Source of the DNA: Gonocerus acuteangulatus
Taxonomy: Eukaryota; Arthropoda; Insecta; Hemiptera; Coreidae
Assembly: GCA_946811695.1 (NCBI GenBank)
Contig: OX328124.1
Location: forward strand, 93,587,176 to 93,651,175
Direction of reading: 5' to 3'
DNA: 64,000 nt
Shown here: in pieces, positions 54,401 through 63,740 of the stretch
Layout: the number at the start of each line of letters is the position of its first letter
Position numbering within the stretch: position 1 is the first letter of the stretch
Notes under the pieces: model-generated
Seen by the model: the letters and a program-made list of their open reading frames with translations, nothing else
What the model was told of the DNA's origin: nothing
Databases searched by the model: none
Position numbers and translations under genes: made by a program

Positions 54401-55390
54401 TTTTTTTCAATGCGCTCCATCGTCACTTGAGCCCAGAGCCAAGTGCAGTTCAGAGGCGGGGCCGACCACAAAAAGATTTTTCTTGTGAGTGATTTATCAA
54501 CATCTTTATCAATGGTTACTTAACTGTCAACATTGGTCTTCCTCTGCCTCCAGGCATTTCCATAGCTGACGAAGGCTACCAATGACTAGCCGAAACGTCC
54601 TAAATAGATTTTTAACATTTTTAACAGATTTTTTTAACAAAAATCGTATTAAGGTTTCTTTAGCCGAATCCCAACCATTCCATCTTTACTTAACATCTTT
54701 ATTGTGGTTATAATACCCGTAAGTGTGCATAATTTCAGGTTTCTAACTCAACAACATCAAAATTTATTGAGTTTTGAGCGGTTTTTGGCCACTGTTTGTC
54801 GGCTTGGGCAGGTAATGAGGGACAGATCCCAGACAATCTTTCAGCCACTAAATAACCAGCGAAGACAAAATGCGACCCAAAGGTACACCACGCACCGAAA
54901 AGAAATAATAAAAAAGTGCGCCCGAGTTTTGACTCATGTGCTCCGGAACATTAGTCGAGTGATTTGTGAAAAAGCATAACATAAGTAGTGAAAAATGTAA
55001 ATATAAAAACTGTCATTATTTATATATTAATTTATTTATTTCATTTATATAAATGGAATGATTAAAATGAGCCGCTTTTTCATTTTTAAAATGATCGTTT
55101 TTTTTTTGTTTTTTTTTTTAAACATTTAACATTATAATTCTACCAATAATAATAATAACACATTCATACGTTATAAATTTATATTATACTTAATCTTAAC
55201 TTCCTCAAGTAACAAAAAAATACTTACAAATATTCATTACTCCTAATAATATCTGGAGCTAGAGGGTCTCTTTTTGTATAAATATCAGGTACAAAATTTC
55301 TCGCGGAGAAATAAGTATCGATCTTCGACATGGACTTCTTTAGGTCCCCCTTTCCACCGATTACGAATTTTTCAAGCAGGTATTTGTCAG
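47660..55390 (-). CDS. Gene C: CRAL-TRIO lipid-transfer protein, exons 2-7; first exon not found
   Basis: Exons 55390..55228, 52905..52653, 50917..50804, 49405..49300, 49216..49127 and 47694..47660 give 761 coding bases without a stop, in the same phases as gene B. Landmarks: DKYLLEKFVIGGKGDLKKSM, LPGLTPDGCRVLFVF, DVWLRHDPHVNKLYILTDST, FCLQNSYPISLKGVIFLN, PKEYGGGGPSLEEIN and NREWLLSSG...DESLRDGD. The protein ends CPYKQPGCSVM, a CaaX-like box with terminal Met as in gene B. No 5' exon with a WL..HLPQ signature was found between 55390 and the LINE at 59.6 kb. The first exon may therefore lie beyond 64 kb or be lost; if lost, the gene is dead. Intron 4 (49406..50803) holds a split SINE1/Mutator-like pair. 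Confidence 0.85.
47840..47890 (-). ncRNA. Degenerate hammerhead-like motif (probably inactive)
   Basis: Minus strand: CTGATGA then AGCTTGTAATTCAAGCC, but GAAG replaces GAAA and the ACGTC is gone. A decayed relative of 46611..46649. Confidence 0.35.
48340..48660. other. GC-rich island with strong hairpin and two inverted CCAAT boxes
   Basis: The only clearly GC-rich 300 bp near gene C. It has a 15-bp-arm hairpin at 48371..48418 and ATTGG at 48450 and 48476. No ORF with a known domain. It could be an LTR or promoter fragment of a retroelement, or a retrocopied UTR. It is followed by a CA/TA microsatellite (48684..48707). Confidence 0.4.
48371..48418. repeat. 15-bp GC-rich hairpin
   Basis: TCGTCCGTTCGGGGC (48371..48385) and its perfect complement (48404..48418) with an 18-nt loop. 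Confidence 0.9.
49127..49216 (-). CDS. Gene C exon 6
   Basis: 90 bp, SWINIVNENREWLLSSGSVG then SDESLRDGD; acceptor TTCCAG, donor GTAAGT. Confidence 0.9.
49300..49405 (-). CDS. Gene C exon 5
   Basis: 106 bp, FLLYKSDQMELYEKIPVSMM then PKEYGGGGPSLEEIN; donor GTAAGA. Confidence 0.9.
49732..50530 (-). mobile_element. SINE family 1 copy split by Mutator-like element M2
   Basis: The minus-strand head lies at 50530..50465 ('ggtctaatggctaatggtgg', 'gttagtgtcccatcc'). The body resumes left of M2 and ends in a ~48-bp T tract (49732..49779), the A tail of the minus-strand copy. Confidence 0.65.
49952..50456. mobile_element. Mutator-like element M2
   Basis: 505 bp flanked by the 8-bp direct repeat CTACCTGC (49944..49951, 50457..50464). 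The ends are GGTAAATGTGAAGACGAGGG and its complement. Inner arms share 'actaggaaagaagttattaa', 'ttcactgttatg' and the 'gctcgctacgctcgctcaag' block with M1. Non-coding. Confidence 0.85.
50804..50917 (-). CDS. Gene C exon 4
   Basis: 114 bp, NSYPISLKGVIFLNIIPLAR then FIVENALKPLFKKKLGNR; donor GTAAGC. The acceptor lies only a few bases from a 53-bp A tract (50922..50974), which on the transcribed strand is an unusually long pure polypyrimidine (T) tract. Confidence 0.9.
50922..50974. repeat. Poly(A) tract abutting the gene C exon 4 acceptor
   Basis: About 53 A. In the gene C transcript it reads as U(53)ACAG|exon, so it forms the polypyrimidine tract itself. Confidence 0.9.
51388..51439. repeat. 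(AT)n microsatellite
   Basis: About 52 bp of AT in gene C intron 3. Confidence 0.9.
51632..51915 (-). pseudogene. LINE ORF2 C-terminal fragment
   Basis: Reads MTNNKLREIKKTICVWPSS, then RRDEVVLTRLRIGHTLLTHR and NLTIKHILTDCK, closely paralleling residues ~1115-1185 of the intact LINE (SKLREIKNTI..TRRDQVIITRLRLGHSLLTHS..TVKHILTDC). It is a related but distinct element with the rest lost. Confidence 0.75.
52653..52905 (-). CDS. Gene C exon 3
   Basis: 253 bp, YMGFLPGLTPDGCRVLFVFP, WDVWLRHDPHVNKLYILTDS, ending LRHTIFCLQ; acceptor TTGGCAG, donor GTAAGA. Confidence 0.92.
53010..53440. other. Gene C intron 2, unassigned
   Basis: Somewhat less AT-rich than its surroundings; no exon, SINE head or terminal repeats recognised. 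Confidence 0.4.
53441..53487. repeat. Perfect 17-bp hairpin
   Basis: GCATGTAAACAAACTTC (53441..53457) and its complement (53471..53487) around a 13-nt AT loop, just left of transposon TX copy 2. Confidence 0.85.
53595..53801 (-). CDS. Second TX reading frame, copy 2
   Basis: 68 codons: MRQPYRGEQVKLKERFWYL and NGGGPKLKKWHSQEAFNIYL, the counterpart of 21257..21449. Unknown product; conserved in amino acids between the two copies despite indels elsewhere. Confidence 0.35.
   Translation of the reverse strand: MRQPYRGEQVKLKERFWYLRIWEIFFVLSTSMINHRRAINGGGPKLKKWHSQEAFNIYLRSKCSEKIF
54158..54346 (+). CDS. Conserved small ORF of transposon TX, copy 2
   Basis: 62 codons: MSEVSRVKIRVIVKILLNSN, CKYLTDQFPIADEDISLLQR, ending in a Lys-rich stretch. 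Counterpart of 20690..20914. Unknown function. Confidence 0.45.
   Translation: MSEVSRVKIRVIVKILLNSNDKSVLSLCKYLTDQFPIADEDISLLQRKLSQTVVLKLKKKVG
54510..54691 (+). mobile_element. 182-bp retroposed insertion carrying hammerhead-like motif 3
   Basis: Bounded by the 11-bp direct repeat AACATCTTTAT (54499..54509, 54692..54702) and absent from TX copy 1. No ORF. Confidence 0.75.
54563..54602 (+). ncRNA. Minimal type I hammerhead-ribozyme-like motif 3
   Basis: TAG (stem I), CTGACGA, stem II GGCTA...TAGCC, GAA-ACGT-C, CTA (stem I). Stem I is TAG/CTA here but GCC/GGC in motifs 1 and 2, so both strands changed together. NUH is GUC. Confidence 0.6.
55228..55390 (-). CDS. Gene C exon 2 (N-lobe)
   Basis: 163 bp, DKYLLEKFVIGGKGDLKKSM then SKIDTYFSARNFVPDIYTKR; donor GTAAGT. 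Entered in phase 1, so an upstream exon is required. Confidence 0.9.
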
Positions 55391-55509
55391 CTAAAAGATT
55401 AATAAACAAAAATGTGAATATTATCATTAATTGGTGCTAATGGAATCAGTAGCATATACACATAAAAAATATCATTAAATGAACAAATGATTGAATAAAA
55501 GACAATGAA

Positions 55510-56350
55510 ACTCCGATTCGCAGGAACTGCTTCATCATATCTCTAGTGAGATTTGGAAAGATAGTTAGATAGATATGGAGTTTGGCGCTCTACTGCTAGG
55601 TTATTTGCGCCTTCCAATATATTGGTTAGAAAAGGTTTGGGTTCTTCTATAAATGTTGGTTTTAGGTATTTAATTAAATTTTGAGAGGTCTGTGAGTTAG
55701 TGGGATAGGTGTAGTTCTTTGCCTGTGTGTAATGGTGCTATGCTTTGTTTAGTTACAGATTATTAAAAATAATTAGTTTTTTGGTTTGGAAAGGAGATTT
55801 GGTTTTTAGTTAGTTTTGGATATTTGGAAAGGAAGAGAAACAGCCATTAGTTTGTTTTGATCTTACGTCAAACATGTAAACACGTGTAAAAATGTAAAAG
55901 AATTCCCAAATAGAAACCATATTTTAGGGACTGCAAAAGGAAACTGACAGTATCCTAAGCGGAAATTACTGTTTGCTACTTCTCAACGTTTGCTCTAGAA
56001 TAGACTATTACAATTACGTTCCTCATTTTCTTACCATGTTTGAATAAAATACTTATTTTAACTTTAATTGCAATTCAAAAAGTACACAAATAATTCAAAT
56101 TTGATTTTAACGGAAGCAAAATAAAACAACAAAAATGGGGTTTTCGAATTATAAGTACCGATTTCACCTAATAAGATTGTCCAATAGAACATTACGTAAG
56201 GAAAGTTCTTTTCGTAAATTTATTAGACGTTTGAGAGGTTACTGTCCACTTACCATGATTTCAGAACCGTTTTAGAGATTAAAAAAAAGAAAAGAAAAAA
56301 CTTAAAACTTTTCATGTCTGTTAATAAATGTTTTGTCCCCCCCCCCCCCC
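55510..56350 (-). mobile_element. Probable decayed HINE-2 copy
   Basis: Reverse complement ends 'cagttcctgcgaatcgga', the HINE-2 3' tail with changes. 56290..56320 ('ttttcatgtctgttaata') resembles the complement of HINE-2 at 45775..45795. The middle is poorly conserved. Confidence 0.45.
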
Positions 56351-56352
56351 CT
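56337..56352. repeat. C homopolymer
   Basis: Run of about 15 C in AT-rich sequence. Confidence 0.7.
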
Positions 56353-56359
56353 AATAATA

Positions 56360-58820
56360 CCTTATCTCCAGATGTATCCAAAATTTAAACTCCAATCAAT
56401 TAGAACGAATTTCACACATTTAGAAACAATTTCAACCAAATCCATCTTTTCGAAGTACCCCAACCGAAAAATTGTCAGGAAAACTACTTTTATTCACGTT
56501 TCTCGAAAATGTTTACAGATCTCGCCTTAAAAATAGTTTTATTCGTTTCCCTACGTTATAAAAGCTATAATAACCTGGAAGTCTATAGACAAAAAGTATG
56601 AGCTAAATATTTTAAATCAGACAAAGTACTAGTTTTTTTTTCTTGTTGAGGATGGTGTCCTTTGGTTGACGTCATGAGCGGGTTTTCTCACTATAAAGGA
56701 GCGAGTAAACGCCCTAAAAATTATTAACTAGATGGAATACAGGTTAGATTAACTCACAGAAAGAACAATATTTAAACAAAAACATTAACATTATAGATAA
56801 AATAATGTATAATGATTAGTGAACAAACTTCTACAATTTTATATAATAAATAAAAAAGGTAATGATTATTAAATATGTTTATATATTTTTTACATTATTT
56901 CATAAGAAAAAATATGATTAATACTACTTGTACAAGGAAGAAATAAATATGTAATATTCATATGATGTAGCATGAAAAACAGGTGCTCCCATAATATAGA
57001 GATTGGAAAACTAATATATTTTTTAACGCCCGAACATTTAGAATTGGGTCATTTCATGTCAAAACGACCAGTGCTATGTGCCGTCATGACTCAGATATTT
57101 TTCAAAAATTTTTCATGAATAGAGATGTATGAGATAATCACAAATTAATTTTTTCAGATTTTTTTATCAGAAATTGAACCAGGGGGAATATTTTGAAATT
57201 CTTGTTTTTTGCTTGATTTTGGTTACTGCCTTTCTGATAACAGTTTTGAAAAACATTTGTGTTTTACTTTTTTTTCAACAAATCCGGCTGTTCTTGGTAT
57301 CAAATTAAAGCTAATGCTTTTCTCTACCAAAATAAGCTATAATAGTGATACTATAGGCAATAGTGTCATGTCACTAATCGCGCAAAGTTATTTTTTATAC
57401 TTTTTCATTAGGTAGGTTCAGTAAGTCACACCTCAGAAATCACAATTACCACATGCATCATATTTTTTTTTCTAGAATGATCAAACAATGTACTAGTTAT
57501 GCTCAAAAAATACAAATTGTGTTTTTGGCGGTTATGAAAAAAAAATGTTTTCTTAGGAAAAAGTTCTCTTAAAATGTCAACTTCGTAAAATGTAAATTTA
57601 AAGTTTTTCTGAGCTCAAAGTAACTCAACACATTTATTACAACCAATAAAACTACAACCTATTAAATTACAAGGACATTTGACATTAATTTCAGATTATT
57701 CACTATTAGGTACCTAATTTTTATATCAGGAAAGTCATATCGTAGTTTCTGTAAATTTCGGATTCAGTTATACGCTGTGATCCAGTTATTACAATTTTAG
57801 AGTACTCTTGAGATACTAGGCAATCTGTCGTCGATCCTAGTAAATAATGAAAAGGACAAGGAGTTATGAACAGGCGATGGCACAAGCTTCATTAGATTTC
57901 AAGGTTCAGATAAACCTATCAAGACGTTTAAATTAGTTATAAACACATTAATCATTATCATATACAGGCATAATAGTTTTCCTTATTGGCACATTCAGAG
58001 ACACAAGCCAACAATGCGGTAAAACTATATTCTTTGCTACGTTGAGATTGAATACTACAGTCAGTAATAAAGGTTTCTAAACACCCATATTTATTTTTTT
58101 TTTTAAATAAAACAATATCTTGCAAGATTGAAAACACAAATAATAATGAAGATATCGTCTCTACCAAGTCAAACTATCGAATATGAAAATCGGTACTTTT
58201 CAGGAGAGCAAGATTAAGCTTTAGTAGTGACTCCAAAATCAGCACTTTACAAAAGAACAATTTTACATATTTTTTCTATGTATATTGTTAATCATTTTAA
58301 GGCTAATCATTTTTTTTTAATTACCAAAAAATCATATTAGTGAGTTTGCATATTGGTGCTCATAACTGATTTTTCTTGGATGCTGATTCCGATTGACTAA
58401 CTGTATAAATATTTACACATTCAAACTAACGACATTATGCATTGATGATAATGTGACGCATTCGACATTATGCATTGTACTAATCTTATAGCATTATAAG
58501 TGATATCTTCAAATCAAAGTAATACCATTTTCGTCAGTTTGCCACGGTCTCAAAAGTATGCCGATTCGGAGCAAACTAGTGAACGAACATATTCGATTCA
58601 TCGAGAAAGTAATATATTGAAAAATGGTCACGTTCGATTCTTAATTTAAAAAATTTCTGGCAATTCTAAAGGGGTGTTAGAGTATCGACAATTTGCCACA
58701 AGCCGTATCGTCCACAATGCATGAGTAAAATACAAAATCTGAAAAAAGAAATTTTCGATAATTTGACATAGGGGCGATATGTCAATCTTAAATTACTAAA
58801 TATGTCAAAGAATTAAGATA
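56360..58820. other. AT-rich DNA upstream of gene C exon 2, nothing recognised
   Basis: Searched by eye on the minus strand for a phase-1 first exon with a W-L-x-x-Q..HLPQ signature; none found. No SINE or terminal-repeat structure supported. Confidence 0.45.
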
Positions 58821-58950
58821 TTCATTATTTTAAACATTGAGAGAAATAAATAATAAAATTTTAAAAAAATACACGGGAAGGCTCCTTTCTGGTGAGGGGA
58901 TGTATGGCCCCAACAGGTGTCGGACAGTCGTTCCATGTTTTCTTGTTTTC

Positions 58951-58977
58951 CATACCTCAGTAACCCTGAGGTATGGC
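58951..58977. repeat. 11-bp hairpin
   Basis: CCATACCTCAG / CTGAGGTATGG with a 5-nt loop. Confidence 0.7.
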
Positions 58978-59090
58978 CGTTTATTTACTACATGCCCCAT
59001 GCATTGCATATCGCATGTATTTTGTACACAATATTTTACAGTTGACTTAAATGATTTAATAGTCTTATATGTAGAAAAAAAATTAAACAT

Positions 59091-59560
59091 AAATAAGATT
59101 ATTAATTAGAAATTACAATTAAAAAGTTAAAATTAAACTTAATGAATGTATTAAGATGATTAAAAAGATTAATTAAACTGAGAACATTATGTGTAGGAAA
59201 AAAGATTATCTGTAGAAAAATAAAAGTAAATAAACAAATAAGATTATTACTTCAAAATTACAATTAGAATGTTAAAATTAAACTTAATGAATGTATTAAA
59301 ATTATTTATTAAATTAATTAAACTGAGAACATTATATGTAGAAAAATAGACTATATGTAGAAAAAAAAATAAAATAAATAAGATTATTAGTTCAAAATTA
59401 CAATTAAAAATTAAAATTAAACTTAATGAATGTATTAAACTGGTTTAATAAATTAATTAAACTGAGGACATTTATGTAGAAAATAGATTATATGTAGAAA
59501 AAAAAAATAAAAACATAAAATAAAAAATATAAATAAGATTATTAATTAAAAAAAAGAATA
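59091..59560 (-). repeat. Tandem ~140-155-bp AT-rich units at the 3' side of the right LINE
   Basis: Units start 'aaataagattatta' at 59091, 59236, 59376 and 59531, each with 'aaaattaaacttaatgaatg' and 'aattaaactgag'. They lie immediately downstream of the minus-strand LINE and may be its 3' UTR. Confidence 0.8.
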
Positions 59561-59793
59561 AATAAATAAATATAAAAAAATTAAGCGAACGAAGTGATTC
59601 TTCCTATCTTTGAAGATTTCGGTCTTCCGTGATGTGGTTGCTGAAGGTTATCACAGCCCCCTTGAAGTTGCTCTACAGCAGTGAAGGACTCGCCGGCCAC
59701 TGGTTCCCGGCTCCTGAAACCACGCGTTCCAGCTCCTGTCTGTCGTCATCGGTGAGTCTGCAGTCGTATAAGAGGTGTGTGTATGTCTGTTCT

Positions 59794-60198
59794 TCATTCG
59801 TCACAAGAACATGCGGCTGAGTCTCTAATTCTAAATCTGTGGAGGTAAGAATTTACTTGTCCGTGTCCTGTTAGAAGCTGAGTAAGTCTGTATGAGTGGG
59901 TTGTTAGTCCTTTTGGTTTAACGATATTTGGAATAAAGTTATACAAATGTCGGCCTTTTGTGGATTCGTCCCATCTTTTTGCCACAATTCTACACTCTTC
60001 TCTTTAAGTATATATTTTAGATGTGTTTGTGATATCTTATCATAGCTGATGGGTAAAAGCTGATCCGCTGATTTAGCGAGCAGGTCCGCCACCTCATTCC
60101 CTTCTAAGCCTGCATGCGCCTTAACCCATTGTAAGTGTACATGGATGTTAGTGTTATGTAGTTGCCTAATTAGCTGTCGTATGTTTTCAGATAGAGGA
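59794..60198 (-). pseudogene. LINE RNase H end and C-terminal region
   Basis: Upper part reads HLQWVKAHAGLEGNEVADLL and AKSADQLLPISYDKISQTHL, the last RNase H motif (H...D). After a shift near 59985 it continues with PKGLTTHSYRLTQLLTGHGQ and a Cys-His end (CSCDE..HLLYDC). Confidence 0.75.
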
Positions 60199-60206
60199 TC
60201 GCGAAG

Positions 60207-60209
<3 letters not shown>

Positions 60210-60240
<31 letters not shown>

Positions 60241-60402
60241 GGCGCATCTACATCTAGGCCATTAGCGCCGACATCCAGGGTGAAGCGAGGAATTTTCCCA
60301 GCGAGCCCTGAGATGAGAAAATTCCTGCCGGAGGTGGGAATCGAACCCACCATCTCCCGCTTATGAGTCGAAGGCGCTAGCCACTAGACCACGGGAGACC
60401 CC
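60210..60402 (-). mobile_element. SINE family 1 inserted in the LINE
   Basis: Full SINE1 with tRNA-like head at the right (TCTCCCGTGGTCTAGTGGCT, B box GGTTCGATTCCC), body, and ~30-bp A tail (T on the + strand). It is flanked by a perfect 10-bp direct repeat CGCGAAGTCT (60200..60209, 60403..60412). Confidence 0.92.
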
Positions 60403-60412
60403 CGCGAAGTCT

Positions 60413-60866
60413 GTTGTTTATTATTTTTTCCAGTGAAACTTTGCTGTCAGTATTTATTTGTATGTGTATGCTCGGTGTAAAGAGTGTGGTTTTTGTGTAC
60501 TCTAAGGATTGATAAATTGCAAATAGTTCAGCTTGATTGTTTGTACAAAGTGATGAGAGCCTAAATTTCTGTCTGTCAATGAATTCTCGGTTTTCGTATA
60601 CTACAAACGCACACCCAACTCTGTGTCCGTCCTTGCTTCCGTCCGTGTAGAAAGTATAGTCTGGTTCACTGAAATTGTCGTTTATATTTAACTGTACGGT
60701 TTCTGATGGATGAATCCAGTCATGTAAGGGTGTTTGATATTCAATTGTCGTTGTGTCAATGGTGTCCGTGCTTTGTTTGAGTTTACAAAGTTGGTAAAAC
60801 TGTATGAGTTGGTCTGCTTGTATAGTAATTGGTGTGATGTTGGCTAAGACGCAAGCAGCCTCATAG
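60413..60866 (-). pseudogene. LINE RNase H domain, N-terminal part
   Basis: Contains YTFYTDGSKDGHRVGCAFVV, NNQAELFAIYQSLEYT and INTDSKVSLEKIINN; all three acidic catalytic positions survive. Separated from the RT by a TAG near 60868. Confidence 0.75.
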
Positions 60867-60868
60867 AA

Positions 60869-61204
60869 CTAAGTTCGAAATCCTGTACAAATTTTTATGG
60901 CTATAAGCCTTTGTACTCGTTCGAGTTTCTTGATATTGTGCTTTTTGGTTATTCCGTTTTTCCAAGTTGAGATTGCGTAAGTTAAGCACGGCAGAATTGC
61001 TCCTTTATAAATTACTTGGAGTGCTTCACTCTGAAGACCCCAAGTTACTCTAGCAGATATAGAGAGTAAGTTTATTAGTTTTATTAATTTGTTTTGTAAG
61101 TTGTCAATGTGTTTGTTTAAGTTCAGTTTTTCGTCCAATATAACCCCTAGGTATTTGATACAGTTTGCCCGTTGAATATAGTCGTTCTGTAAGCGTAATG
61201 TCAT
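60869..61204 (-). pseudogene. LINE reverse transcriptase thumb/connection
   Basis: IKYLGVILDEKLNLNKHIDN then LTYAISTWKNGITKKHNIKK, the usual region after the YADD palm. A TGA at about 61282 separates it from the palm. Confidence 0.75.
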
Positions 61205-61282
61205 GTTTGGTTTAGTTCGTTTCTTAGTAAATAGAATATAACTCGATTTTGACGTACTGAATAATAGTTTATTTCTCCTAGC

Positions 61283-62131
61283 TCATGTTTCTACAATTTT
61301 CAATATTCGATTAGCGGTTATCTGAAGTTCCTGAAAGAGTGCTCGTTCAATAAGGATTAAAATATCATCTGCAAAGGCGACAATTTTAGTTTTTAATATT
61401 GAAATTTTGAATAAAAGATCATTTAGGATGATATTCCAGAGTATGGGAGAGCAAGCTGATCCTTGAGGGGTTCCAAGGTTTTGTCGTCTAGTAAATTTAC
61501 CGATATTTGTATCTAATAGTATTCGTCTGTCCGTCAAGTAATTTTGTAGAATTTTATAAATGTTTTTTGGGCAGTCAATATACCTTAGATATTCGAATAA
61601 AGAAGGCCCCCACACTTGGTCAAAAGCACCTTTAATATCCAATGATATAAGCAAGACATGACTTTTCACCGAGAGACCTGTTCTAATAAAGTCAACTACA
61701 GTATGTATTGCTTCTGGTGCTCCTCGCTGTGGTGTGAAGCCATATTGATTTGGGTGAATTTTGCTTTTAGAGTGCAAGTGGTGTAAAAGTCGGGAGCGAA
61801 TAATTTTTTCCAAAATTTTTCCTTCCATATTTAGTAGTGAAATAGGTCTAATTGAGCTGACCTCCGTTCTCGGCTTTCCCTGTTTGCTTAGCAAAAGTAA
61901 TTTTGCTGTTTTCCATTTAGTAGGGAATCTTCTGTCTTGGAAACATTTGCGAAACAAAGCTCTAATAAATTGAGGATGTAAGTGGAAAACACGTTGAAAG
62001 ATATCGGATGAGATGCCGTTGATTCCAGGTGCTTTGTTTTTTCCTAGATTATTAATTATCTCAGTCAGTTCATTGTCAGAAATATCAGGGTCGTCATTTG
62101 TGTCTATTTGTTCATATATTTTTTGTCGCAT
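61283..62131 (-). pseudogene. LINE reverse transcriptase palm/fingers
   Basis: Motifs NKAPGINGISSDIFQ, IRPISLLNMEGKILEKII, SLDIKGAFDQVW, TPQGSACSPILWN and VAFADDILIL (the FADD catalytic box). The frame is open for 282 codons. Confidence 0.85.
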
Positions 62132-62296
62132 ATTAGAATGTTCTTGTGTGTCAGTTGTAGGATCGTCAAATGGTGTTAGAGTATCTAGTATGTAAGTAAG
62201 TGTTTATTTTGAATCTTTCGTAAACGTCCCATCAGTTTTTTTAATAGTCTGTAAGTTGAAAGGAGAACGTAACTTGTTAGAAGCTAACTTATAAGG

Positions 62297-62750
62297 TCAA
62301 GTCCAAGGGTTCGTAACGTCTATTGAAGAGCAGTATTCCTTCCAGGATTCCATTTTGTAATCTTTAATTTTCTTCTGATATTCATGACGTTTATCCAAGT
62401 AGAGTCTCCTCTTTTCTAGTCTTATCGTCTCGTCTGTAGTAGTCCGTTGATAGTCTCTCCTAGCCGAATTAGTCTCTTTCCTCAGTCTTGTCAAGTCTTC
62501 ATTCCACCATGGTGTTACTCTGTGAGTTTGGTTGCTCTTCTTTATCCATCGCCCACCTCCATGGACCTTCAATGACTTGTTACATGCTTGGATTAGAGCT
62601 TTAGAATATTTATTAACGGTTTTTTCCACGCCCTGTGCATTCAAATATTCTAAACATGCTTCATCTGTAGTTAGCACTTCTTGGTTTGTATTAATTTTGA
62701 GTATATTGGATATAGAGTATATCAAGGTGTGTTCAAAGTAATTCCAATCG
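62297..62750 (-). pseudogene. LINE ORF2 linker between endonuclease and RT
   Basis: HRVTPWWNEDLTRLRKETNS is the conserved 'PWW(N/T)(D/E)EL' spacer motif of I/R1/Jockey elements. Ends at an in-frame TGA, with a second stop (TAA near 62215) before the RT. Confidence 0.75.
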
Positions 62751-62811
62751 GCATTTTTAGTAATGTATTTAATTTGAGTGGGTCCGAACGTGACTTTTTC
62801 GTTGATGATAT

Positions 62812-63516
62812 TTATTTTAAGGAGATTGTCCTATGGTCTGATAAGTTCTCGTGGTCGTGTATTGTCCAGTTAGTTATATCGTTTATCATTAATGTGTTTG
62901 TCAGCGTAAGATCAATGTTGCTGCTTCCTAAGTGTCCGTCAAATGTTGGTTCGTTTGTGTTCACATTAGTTATGTTTAGATCGTTTAGCGTTATAAAATT
63001 TTCTAAAAGTCTTCCCCGTTGATTTGTCAAAGAATCATACCACAGTTTCTCTCTGCAATTACTGTCCATTCCTAGTAATACTTTTGAAGTACCGAATTCA
63101 TCCAAGGTTCGTTTTACTTTATTTAGATCTAGGATGACATCTGTTTCCCCGTCGAAATAAGCACTCTCAATTATATAGTTTTCTCTATTAAATATGATTT
63201 CGGCTACAGCATAGTCTTCATCTGAGAGATGATCTATAGCCATACTGTGGAGTTTGCTAGTGGTTACTACTACACAAGCTCTAGGTCTATTGTCAGCTTG
63301 TCTATGAACAACCCTATATTTTCCAATAATTCCCATAACTTTATTTCCTACTGCGTAGGGTTCTTGAAGCAATAAAATATCGACATAATTTCTTTCTATA
63401 TATTCATTTAAAAGTAATGTAGCCTTCCACGAGCGCCTTAGGTTTAGTTGAATAATGTTAATATGTTGTTTTAAAGGTTTATTAGAAAATCTGTTCGTAG
63501 TGTTATTGCTAGCCAT
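62812..63516 (-). pseudogene. LINE endonuclease domain (ORF2 start)
   Basis: MASNNTTNRFSNKPLKQHIN start, IIQLNLRRSW, DILLLQEPYAVG, LLGMDSNCREKLWYDSLTNQ, SSNIDLTLTN and ENLSDHRTI. The N-L-R-R-S and D-S-N-C-x-x-x-L-W style is typical of R1-clade endonucleases. The frame shifts at about 62815. Confidence 0.85.
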
Positions 63517-63740
63517 AGGTTTTATCTGCTGGGCTGGAATTAGAACGAAGAGATGATATCACAAATTCTGACCTAACCGCCCAAATATTGTAATTGTGAA
63601 GGGTGTTCATTATCTCCATTGTGCCATGAAAACAAAGAAGACAATAAAGTAATACATTATGGGTAAAATCGTCGGAATCATGTTTATGCCTAGCTTTATT
63701 TATGGTGTATATAATTATGATAAAGAATAAAATGTTGAAG

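Larger units (their letters stand above)
53561..54795. mobile_element. TIR transposon TX, copy 2
   Basis: Ends CACAGTGGTCAAAAAACGCTC and the inverse of ACAGTGGCCAAAAACCGCTC. It lies in reverse orientation to copy 1 (20495..23504), lacks the piggyBac-like insertion, and carries a 182-bp insertion of its own (54510..54691). GTCG at 53557..53560 and 54798..54801 may be the target duplication. It lies in gene C intron 2. Confidence 0.75.
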
